DNA of 13,151 nt, taken from positions 1-13,151 of the forward strand of contig JAJXVQ010000023.1 in assembly GCA_021782065.1 (NCBI GenBank). The letters are read 5' to 3'. The first letter of the stretch is position 1, and each line of letters starts with the position of its first letter. A model generated the notes under the pieces. That model worked only from the letters and a program-made list of their open reading frames with translations, did not search any database and was not told the origin of the DNA. Origin of the DNA: Pseudomonadota bacterium. Lineage in GTDB: Bacteria > Pseudomonadota > Gammaproteobacteria > UBA1113. This document shows positions 1 to 5,240 of this stretch, in pieces. The position numbers and the translations under genes were made by a program.

Positions 1-344
1 TAAATTGATTATACGCCCAATGAGGATCTTTTTTTGAGGATAGAAAAAGTTTTATGCTGAATCTTTGATCTAAATTTGGTCAGAATGCAATGGGGAATGT
101 TGTACTCTCAAGTACATAAATAAAGCAATTATTTTCCATAACCTTTATAAAGCTACACTCTATCTTTCCCTATGGTGAATTATTTGAAAAAATTTATGCC
201 TATAACTGAATGGTATTTATGGAGTTATTCTGCAAAAGTGTTAATTGTTAAATTAGAGTTTATTCATTCCTTCTCTTGTTCGCTTTCGTTGCAATCTATA
301 CGTAGATGCAAAAATTTTCCCATCTTTATGGGCACGCGCTATCG
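1..344. other. Non-coding left flank
   Basis: I find no supportable gene here. The only open frame of note (66 codons from the ATG at 172, plus strand) lacks a Shine-Dalgarno sequence, has an ordinary AT-rich random composition and runs into the 3' end of the minus-strand gene at 345. The stretch contains a 6-bp inverted repeat, TGTACT/AGTACA with a 4-nt loop, at 101-116, and a hairpin at 319-332 listed separately. Whatever lies to the left is outside the window. Confidence 0.5.
310..332 (-). terminator. Possible weak intrinsic terminator of the CaaX gene
   Basis: Read on the minus strand, a CCCAT/ATGGG 5-bp stem with a 4-nt loop (332 to 319) starts about 12 nt after the stop codon of the gene ending at 345. 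It is followed by AAAATTTTT (318 to 310). The stem is short and four A residues separate it from the T tract, so this is only a candidate. Confidence 0.3.
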
Positions 345-1046
345 TTACATCATTACACAGCAACCCTTTTGATCGGCACAATCATCTACAATCGCTTGAA
401 ATTTCTGTTCATTTCTCACGCCCTTCACTACCACTATAAAAGCATCGCCCTCTGAACATTTACTTACATCAAGCCCGTAGTCCTGCAATAGAGAAATAGA
501 AGTATCTGCCTTAATTTCATCCACTTTCTGGCCCAGACGTAGATGTGGTATATGTTCAGAAGCAATTAGGGGGTAGAAAGCAAACTTTTCATTCAGTACA
601 TTGGCTTTATTCAGTTTTTCGCACAGCTGACATAACTCGATTTTCTTGTTGTTAAAAAAAGCATAGTGTTCTTGGAGCCCCCTTTCACAGACTTCATATT
701 TTTCTTGTTGTTGTTTTTGTTTAATTTGAGAATTTTCAGGAAATAGATTAGTTCTTAACCTGCTTTCTAATTCATTAGCAGAAACGGCCACAAACTCCCG
801 ACCTTTAAATATGCTCTCCCATAGGGGGTATATGTCTCTAGTGACATAAATGGTATATTCGTCAGAGGTATTAAACCAACTTTCTTCTAAGAGGACTTCA
901 CCTAAAATCTTTTTTACCTCCCTCCATTGGAGGATAGCGGAAAGTGTATAATTTCCTGACAAATAGTCCTTAAGCTGTATTTTTACAAATTTTATGTTCC
1001 GTTCTTCCTGTTGAGCTGCATGAAGCACATTTAAAGTAAACATCAT
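345..1046 (-). CDS. Unrecognised protein with C-terminal CaaX prenylation box; candidate host-targeted effector
   Basis: I do not recognise a family for this 233-residue soluble protein. It has no signal peptide or membrane segment. A Gln/Lys-rich patch lies at about residues 109-117, and cysteines are scattered at 120, 139, 142, 197, 223, 229 and 230. The chain ends Gly-Cys-Cys-Val-Met-Met. The last four residues (230-233, CVMM) fit the eukaryotic CaaX prenylation motif, and the terminal Met is the class preferred by farnesyltransferase. Cys229 next to it could take a second lipid. Bacteria lack protein prenyltransferases, but Legionella effectors are known to use host prenylation this way, so an effector role is inferred. 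The frame is open upstream to an ATG at 1109, but the start at 1046 (or 1043) is chosen because GAGAAGAAGG (1060-1051) sits just before it and the promoter's -10 box overlaps the 1109 codon. It diverges from the rhodanese gene and appears monocistronic. Confidence 0.8.
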   Translation of the reverse strand: MMFTLNVLHAAQQEERNIKFVKIQLKDYLSGNYTLSAILQWREVKKILGEVLLEESWFNTSDEYTIYVTRDIYPLWESIFKGREFVAVSANELESRLRTNLFPENSQIKQKQQQEKYEVCERGLQEHYAFFNNKKIELCQLCEKLNKANVLNEKFAFYPLIASEHIPHLRLGQKVDEIKADTSISLLQDYGLDVSKCSEGDAFIVVVKGVRNEQKFQAIVDDCADQKGCCVMM

Positions 1047-1107
1047 AATACCTTCTTCTCTAACATTTATTAAATTATAAATAACGCGCTCGCCAAAATC
1101 TCGCCGC

Positions 1108-1136
1108 ATTGTATCAGTTTAAAATTACACTGTCAT
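1108..1136 (-). promoter_or_regulatory. Sigma70-type promoter of the CaaX-box gene
   Basis: On the minus strand, ATGACA (1136-1131) is followed after exactly 17 nt by TACAAT (1113-1108). Each hexamer matches consensus at five of six positions. Transcription would begin near 1101, leaving a leader of about 55 nt before the start at 1046. This also excludes the longer reading frame from 1109, whose start codon lies within the -10 element. Confidence 0.6.
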
Positions 1137-1255
1137 TAAAAGCAACTTCTTACTTAAAAAGTACTTTGTCCTGCTTTTATACTAAGGCCAGCACATAGCA
1201 CTATTCTCAGCACTATGTTAAAATAGTTTTATTGTGACCAGGGAACAATATCAAC

Positions 1256-1621
1256 ATGAGCCCATTCGATTTTTTTTTATCCAGCTTGCGTAAAACCGTA
1301 GTGGAAATTCTTTGTGCAGATGCGGTAAAAGCCGTAGAAGCAGGCCAAGCAGTCTTGGTGGATATACGCGAGCAAAACGAATGGCAACAAGCGCATATTC
1401 CTGGAGCGCTTCATCTGGCGCGCAGCATGATAGAAATACAAATAGGGGCCGCCATTCCCGACCTAGCAGCCCCGATCATCCTATATTGCAGCGGGGGCGT
1501 ACGTTCACTATTGGCGGCAGAAAATTTGCAACGCATGGGCTATACCAACGTTAAATCTTTGACAGGTGGCAGTAAGGCTTGGTGCAGTGCTGGCTTCCCT
1601 TTTACCCACAATCCATTCTGA
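1256..1621 (+). CDS. Single-domain rhodanese-like protein
   Basis: This 121-residue protein is one rhodanese domain, a sulfur-carrier/thiosulfate or persulfide sulfurtransferase fold acting in the cytoplasm. Seen in the sequence are the beta-strand VLVDIRE (33-39) with the conserved Asp36 and Arg38, the HIPGA motif (47-51), and the active-site loop CSGGVRS with catalytic Cys78. A typical GG-KAW segment (104-109) follows. The length is normal for GlpE/PspE-sized members. The start at 1256 has only a modest AGGGA (1240-1244) 11 nt upstream. The next gene, cytidine deaminase, begins 20 nt after the stop, so the rhodanese is probably first in the salvage operon. TATACT (1178-1183) and TAAAAT (1219-1224) could be -10 boxes, but neither has a convincing -35. 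The physiological sulfur acceptor cannot be told from the sequence. Confidence 0.9.
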   Translation: MSPFDFFLSSLRKTVVEILCADAVKAVEAGQAVLVDIREQNEWQQAHIPGALHLARSMIEIQIGAAIPDLAAPIILYCSGGVRSLLAAENLQRMGYTNVKSLTGGSKAWCSAGFPFTHNPF

Positions 1622-1641
1622 AAATATTATTAAGGTGATTT

Positions 1642-2055
1642 ATGACTTCCTTAGACCCTACCCTTTTTGAAAAAGCGCATTTGGCATTAAGCCATTCTTA
1701 TTCCCCTTATTCTCGTTTCCCCGTCAGCTGTTGCATCAAAACCGTTACAGGGAAATATTATACCGGTGTGAACATAGAAAATGCCGCCTATCCCTTATCC
1801 TTGTGTTCTGAGGCAGTCGCTATAAGCCACATGGTGAAAGAAGGCGAAAAAAAAATCGCTGAAATTTTTATAATCGGTCTAGGCAATGCTTTATGCACAC
1901 CCTGCGGCGCTTGTAGACAACGTATACGTGAATTTGCTAACGACGATGTGCTCATTCACATAGGGGATGACAAAGGTCATCGAGCCACTTTCACCTTAGG
2001 CGAATTATTACCCTATTCATTCGGCCCACACAATTTGGAGCAAGCTCATGACTGA
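1642..2055 (+). CDS. cdd: Cytidine deaminase
   Basis: Cytidine deaminase hydrolyses cytidine and deoxycytidine to uridine and deoxyuridine in pyrimidine salvage. The protein has 137 residues, the size of the homotetrameric class. It carries the substrate motif NIENAAYP (44-51), the zinc/proton-shuttle motif C55-S-E57, and the second zinc motif PCGAC with Cys88 and Cys91. All three zinc cysteines and the catalytic Glu are therefore present. Two changes from the common pattern are visible. The usual CAER reads CSEA, so the arginine that neutralises zinc thiolates in the Bacillus enzyme is absent (a CAEA-type subgroup exists, from memory). The usual FPVGA reads FPVSC. AAGGTG sits about 6 nt before the ATG at 1642. 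The 3' end overlaps the phosphorylase gene by 8 nt, indicating translational coupling. Confidence 0.95.
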   Translation: MTSLDPTLFEKAHLALSHSYSPYSRFPVSCCIKTVTGKYYTGVNIENAAYPLSLCSEAVAISHMVKEGEKKIAEIFIIGLGNALCTPCGACRQRIREFANDDVLIHIGDDKGHRATFTLGELLPYSFGPHNLEQAHD

Positions 2056-2866
2056 AACCACTTTGAATGCTAAAACCTTTATTCAAAAACAAAAACCCAA
2101 TTTTACCCCTAGGCTAGGCTTGATCTTAGGCTCTGGCTTAAGTGAAATTGCAGCAAGCCTAGAAGATGTTACCACCATTCCCTATGGCGACATTCCGGGG
2201 TTCATACAAACAACTATCAGCGGTCATGCGGGCATATTGTCTTTGGGTTATCTGAATGGCGTGCCCACGGTTTGTCTACAAGGACGCAAACACTATTATG
2301 AAGGTTTTAACAATGAAGCCGTTAAAACCTATATACGCACTTTAAAATTATTGGGTGTGGAGATCCTATTTCTCACCAATGCAGCAGGCTCCTTACACCA
2401 AGACGTTCCTGCCGGAAATCTGATGATGATAACGGATCACATCAATTTTCAAGGGCAAAATCCTTTGATTGGTCCCAATGATGAAGCCTTCGGCCCGCGC
2501 TTTTTTGGCATGGAAGGCGCGTATGACCCAGAACTCCGCGGCATACTCGCTACGGTTGCTAAAGATTTAGATATACATTTGGCACAGGGTGTTTATATCT
2601 CTGCTTTAGGCCCAATGTTTGAGACGCCCGCCGAAATCCGTGCTTTTAGGCTATTGGGCGCAGATGCCGTCGGCATGTCTACCGTACCCGAAGTCATTGT
2701 GGCGCGTCATTGTGGTCTACGCGTAGCGGTAGTCTCGGCCATCACTAATTTAGCAGCAGGAATGGATAAAGAAGCCTTGACCCACGAAAACACTTTACAT
2801 CACGGGCAAGAAGCTGCAAAAATCATGCTAAAACTTATTCTTGGTTTTACTCGGAAATTAGCCTAA
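2048..2866 (+). CDS. punA: Purine nucleoside phosphorylase, class I trimeric type
   Basis: This cytoplasmic enzyme splits purine (deoxy)nucleosides with phosphate to give the free base and (deoxy)ribose 1-phosphate. The 272 residues carry the class I PNP landmarks: the phosphate loop GSGL (28-31), SGHAG with His60, GRKHYYEG with Arg80 and His82, TNAAGS with Asn111, GPMFETPAE with Glu192, VGMST with Met210 and Ser211, and AITN with Asn234. The Glu/Asn pair is the base-recognition signature of guanosine/inosine-preferring (PunA/XapA-like) members. This separates it from the hexameric DeoD family. It overlaps cdd by 8 nt and its TAATG stop overlaps the deoC start by 1 nt, so the three genes are clearly one transcript. 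Exact base preference is not determinable from sequence alone. Confidence 0.95.
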   Translation: MTETTLNAKTFIQKQKPNFTPRLGLILGSGLSEIAASLEDVTTIPYGDIPGFIQTTISGHAGILSLGYLNGVPTVCLQGRKHYYEGFNNEAVKTYIRTLKLLGVEILFLTNAAGSLHQDVPAGNLMMITDHINFQGQNPLIGPNDEAFGPRFFGMEGAYDPELRGILATVAKDLDIHLAQGVYISALGPMFETPAEIRAFRLLGADAVGMSTVPEVIVARHCGLRVAVVSAITNLAAGMDKEALTHENTLHHGQEAAKIMLKLILGFTRKLA

Positions 2867-3645
2867 TGAACAATATGCAAGAGATTGCAACTGCGATTGG
2901 AGCCGCACGTGCTGCAGCTTTAGAACCCGAACTGGTGGCGCTATTGCGCGGTTTGATCGATTTAACTTACCTAGGTGAAAAAGACGATAGTGCTATAGAT
3001 GAATTATGCACTAAGGCTAAAGATGTAGCTGCCGTGTGTGTTTATCCGTATTATATTGCCCGTGTTAAGGATAAGCTAGCCGATAAAAAAACAAAGATCG
3101 CTACCGTGGTTAATTTTCCGCAAGGCAATTCTAAACTAGATAACGTACTACAAGAAATGGATTCCGCCATAGCACTGTATGCCGATGAAATCGATGTGGT
3201 ACTACCTTATCACGATTTTATTAACGGTCAATTTCATGAAGTCAATCAATTTTTAATTGCCGTGCGTAAGCGTTGCGGAAATAAAGTCTTAAAAATTATC
3301 ATTGAATCCGGCGCATTACAAAAACCTGCGCTCATTCGTTTGGCCGGACAAATGGTCATAGACAGCGGCGCTGATTTTATTAAAACTTCCACCGGTAAAG
3401 TTGAAGTAGGCGCTACCTTAGAAGCAGCCTATGCACTATTAACCTTGATTGAACAAAGCAAAAATCCAGCCGTAGGTTTAAAGTTATCGGGTGGTATACG
3501 CACCGTTGCCGATGCCCATGCCTATGTCTATTTAGCACGCGCCATTATGGGGCAAGGGTGGTTAAACCCGCGTACGCTAAGAATTGGTGCGAGTCGGTTG
3601 GTGGATGATTTGCCATCTGGAATGCCGTTATTCTCAGAGAGATAA
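2866..3645 (+). CDS. deoC: Deoxyribose-phosphate aldolase
   Basis: DeoC cleaves 2-deoxyribose 5-phosphate to glyceraldehyde 3-phosphate and acetaldehyde, feeding nucleoside sugars into glycolysis. It is a class I (Schiff-base) TIM-barrel aldolase. The length, 259 residues, equals the E. coli enzyme. Visible hallmarks are VCVYP (57-61), ATVVNFPQG (79-87), DEIDVV with Asp110 of the proton relay, the Schiff-base lysine Lys173 in DFIKTSTGK, and Lys206 in GLKLSGGIR. The ATG at 2866 overlaps the phosphorylase stop (TAATG); an internal Met4 (2875) is an alternative start. Conversion of deoxyribose 1-phosphate to the 5-phosphate needs a phosphopentomutase (DeoB), which is not in this window. The gene ends 23 nt from the oppositely oriented gene ending at 3669. 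Confidence 0.96.
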   Translation: MNNMQEIATAIGAARAAALEPELVALLRGLIDLTYLGEKDDSAIDELCTKAKDVAAVCVYPYYIARVKDKLADKKTKIATVVNFPQGNSKLDNVLQEMDSAIALYADEIDVVLPYHDFINGQFHEVNQFLIAVRKRCGNKVLKIIIESGALQKPALIRLAGQMVIDSGADFIKTSTGKVEVGATLEAAYALLTLIEQSKNPAVGLKLSGGIRTVADAHAYVYLARAIMGQGWLNPRTLRIGASRLVDDLPSGMPLFSER

Positions 3646-3649
3646 TGGC
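3624..3649. repeat. Imperfect inverted repeat spanning the deoC stop
   Basis: GCCGTTAT (3624-3631) and ATAATGGC (3642-3649) can pair over 8 positions with one G-T wobble around a 10-nt loop. The hairpin spans the end of deoC, between two convergent genes. No T tract follows on either strand, so I list it as an inverted repeat with possible transcript-end function rather than as a terminator. Confidence 0.3.
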
Positions 3650-3668
3650 GTAAAACCATTTATTTTGG

Positions 3669-4523
3669 TCAAGAAGCTGACGTTGGCGTTACGGAACTTG
3701 GATCCTGCTTCTCTATCTCAGCCTCCTTATTCGTATTAGCGATTGAGGACAACGCATCCTTAATTCCCTTCGCCGCATTGGACAGCAAGGAACTAACCTC
3801 TTTCATCCCGTCCATTACCATTCCCCCCTTTTCTATAGCAACAGCTACTGTACCCACAATAGCTGGGATTGTTGCAGCATGGGCTGTAGCAATTAAACCA
3901 GTAGCTGCAGCAGTTAAACCCGTAGCTGCAGCAATTTTAGCCCCTATAACCACAGCGACGGCTAGCGCTGGCGGACAGAAAATAAATAAAGCTATCAGGC
4001 CCCCAGCTAAGAAAGTCCCCGCAACTACCGCGAGAGCAATTTCTCCGTTTGTCCATTCGTCAGAGCTAGGAACCTCAACATTCATTCCTTTATCAATTGT
4101 AGAAGCTTCAGTAAGCTCATTGGGATTGTCTTTGTAGTTATCTTCATCATTTAAAATTATAACAATATCACCAGCATCTTTCTGCAGCAGGTTTGTTTCA
4201 ACTTTTTCTGATAGCGCTGCCTGTTCAATAAAGTCATTAAGAAGCAGTAAGAAAGATTCTTGCTCGGAATTATCCTCCGAGAGCGCATCCGTTTTTTCTT
4301 TTTCCACTGGCATACTTTGAGCTTGAGATTCTTCTTGATGGATGTTTTCAAGCTCTTCATCATCAGAATTCTCAGAAAGAAGACCGCTATCGACCGCTAA
4401 ACTTCCAAGTAAAATATCTTTGGCGCTTGCTTTAGCTTTAGCACGACACCGCTGAGGTAGAGATCCATCTGTTGATTCTTCCTCCAACAAATCTTCTGAA
4501 AATGAACCCGGTGTTGCTACCAT
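3669..4523 (-). CDS. Unrecognised acidic/hydrophobic membrane-active protein; candidate secreted effector
   Basis: I cannot assign this 284-residue protein to a family. Residues 1-160 are hydrophilic and strongly acidic, with Glu/Asp/Ser-rich runs such as SDDEELEN (53-60). They are interrupted by a basic patch near 25-35 and by FLLLLNDFIEQ (91-101). Residues 161-230 are a long Ala/Gly/Val/Ile-rich hydrophobic block, enough for two or three membrane passes, with a Cys-Pro-Pro turn at 183-185. It contains a seven-residue tandem repeat (198-204 and 205-211). An amphipathic region (about 238-262) leads to a polar tail with alternating glutamates at 267, 269 and 271, ending Ser/Thr-rich. There is no N-terminal signal peptide. 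A soluble N-terminus, an internal membrane hairpin and a Glu-rich tail 13-17 residues from the end match what is known of Dot/Icm effectors, but that role is inference. AAGGAT lies about 7 nt before the ATG. It is convergent with deoC and seems monocistronic. Confidence 0.75.
   Translation of the reverse strand: MVATPGSFSEDLLEEESTDGSLPQRCRAKAKASAKDILLGSLAVDSGLLSENSDDEELENIHQEESQAQSMPVEKEKTDALSEDNSEQESFLLLLNDFIEQAALSEKVETNLLQKDAGDIVIILNDEDNYKDNPNELTEASTIDKGMNVEVPSSDEWTNGEIALAVVAGTFLAGGLIALFIFCPPALAVAVVIGAKIAAATGLTAAATGLIATAHAATIPAIVGTVAVAIEKGGMVMDGMKEVSSLLSNAAKGIKDALSSIANTNKEAEIEKQDPSSVTPTSAS
3892..3933 (-). repeat. 21-bp tandem duplication inside the candidate effector gene
   Basis: Two adjacent 21-bp copies (3892-3912 and 3913-3933) differ at only two positions on the plus strand (first base, and A versus C in the AACCMG segment). 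The unit is a multiple of three, so the reading frame is kept. The duplication encodes AAATGLT followed by AAATGLI (residues 198-211) within the hydrophobic block. The near identity suggests a recent in-frame duplication. Confidence 0.75.
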
Positions 4524-4588
4524 TTTTTTAATCCTTATGTATTATTTCTAAGCAAGATATAAAATTCTACCCACTGACACTTTTTAAA

Positions 4589-4603
4589 TGCGCCCCAGGC
4601 GCA
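4589..4603 (-). other. GC-rich hairpin in the leader of the candidate effector
   Basis: TGCGCC and GGCGCA form a perfect 6-bp stem with a 3-nt loop. On the minus strand it is followed by TTTAAAAAG, a very short U run. It lies 66 nt before the ATG at 4523, so it could be a weak terminator for transcription arriving from folB or a structural element of the 5' leader. The sequence does not decide between them. Confidence 0.35.
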
Positions 4604-4658
4604 CATCTACGCATGAGTAGAGCATATATTAAATAGTTTACCTCTTTTTAGCTGGACA

Positions 4659-4690
4659 AATATTAAGGTTTTCTTAAAAGATAATATTAA
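4659..4690 (-). promoter_or_regulatory. TTAA repeats resembling a PmrA-type response-regulator site
   Basis: Read on the minus strand, TTAATATT (4690-4683), TTTTAAG (around 4679-4673) and CTTAATATT (4667-4659) follow each other. The TTAA cores are 13 and 11 bp apart. The 11-bp spaced pair (cores at 4677-4674 and 4666-4663) resembles the tandem cTTAATatT element known for PmrA-controlled type IV secretion genes in Legionella and Coxiella. TTGTCC (4658-4653 region) just downstream could serve as a poor -35. The region is AT-rich, so chance occurrence is possible. Confidence 0.35.
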
Positions 4691-4850
4691 TTTTTGTAAG
4701 GTTGGTAATGAACGACCTAATATTGTTCAATTTTACAAAAAATTAAGGTGGATAGCATATTTTGCAACCCTTACGCACGCATACTCATAATCATTCACGT
4801 TAATTCTCGGGGCTCGCGAATCCCCTCCTATACATCTATATTGAAACCCT

Positions 4851-5240
4851 CTACATTGACCAGGCAGTGTGATCGCTTCCCCAACGCTCCACCACCAATC
4901 CTACCTCAGCACTACCCGCTAAAGCATGCGGTTTAACCAAGGTTAAACGTACTCGTTTACACGGATAGGTACTTAAAATATGGCTGCAGATTCTATCAGC
5001 CAAGGCTTCAATCAAATTACACTGCAGCGTGTCTAACAATACTCTTAAATCCTCAACCAAGGCACTATAATCCCAAGCGTCTTTTAGATCGTCACTGACT
5101 GCGGCGGAGCTACTGTCATAGTCTAATTCCAAATCTAAAACCACAGTTTGTTTTATCTTTTTTTCGTAACCATAGATGCCTATCGCCGTTTTTAAGGCTA
5201 GTCTACGGATAATTAAAGTATCGCAGGTTGTTACAGCCAT
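4851..5240 (-). CDS. folB: Dihydroneopterin aldolase
   Basis: FolB converts 7,8-dihydroneopterin to 6-hydroxymethyl-7,8-dihydropterin and glycolaldehyde in folate synthesis; it works as a cytoplasmic oligomer. The 129 residues fit the family (about 120). Recognisable features are the GIYGYE motif with Glu26, the D-YSALVE segment with Tyr58, LIEALADRI with Glu78 (the pterin anchor), and the VRLTLVKP strand carrying the catalytic Lys103. VGLVVERW closes the fold. The ATG at 5240 lies within the end of corA (10-nt overlap), so translation is probably coupled and the gene is the last of the minus-strand operon that begins at coq7. Its linkage to cation transporters has no obvious metabolic logic. 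Confidence 0.93.
   Translation of the reverse strand: MAVTTCDTLIIRRLALKTAIGIYGYEKKIKQTVVLDLELDYDSSSAAVSDDLKDAWDYSALVEDLRVLLDTLQCNLIEALADRICSHILSTYPCKRVRLTLVKPHALAGSAEVGLVVERWGSDHTAWSM

Larger units (their letters stand above)
4524..4850. other. 327-bp intergenic region upstream of the candidate effector
   Basis: No gene is supported here. A frame from the GTG at 4748 overlaps folB on the opposite strand and looks like chance. The region holds the TTAA repeats (4659-4690), a GC-rich hairpin (4589-4603), and a short GGGG/CCCC inverted repeat (4809-4825) about 25 nt beyond the folB stop. It probably contains the promoter of the minus-strand gene starting at 4523 and the 3' end of the folB transcript. 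Confidence 0.5.

Noticed and set aside
172..372. 66-codon plus-strand frame
   Set aside because: No Shine-Dalgarno sequence, low-complexity AT-driven residues, and its 3' end is antisense to the conserved-looking CaaX tail of the minus-strand gene.
3778..4137. 119-codon plus-strand frame with Ala/Val/Pro-rich product
   Set aside because: It is the antisense shadow of the hydrophobic block of the minus-strand gene; the minus frame is longer and has a good ribosome-binding site.
4809..4825. GGGG/CCCC hairpin with a loop resembling a tRNA T-arm (CTCGCGAAT)
   Set aside because: Only the T-arm-like piece is present: no anticodon or acceptor stem and no CCA follows, the loop has 9 rather than 7 nt, and no T tract makes it a clear folB terminator.
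4748..4936. 62-codon plus-strand frame starting with GTG after AAGG
   Set aside because: Nearly half of it is antisense to folB and the product resembles nothing; the AAGG abuts the GTG.
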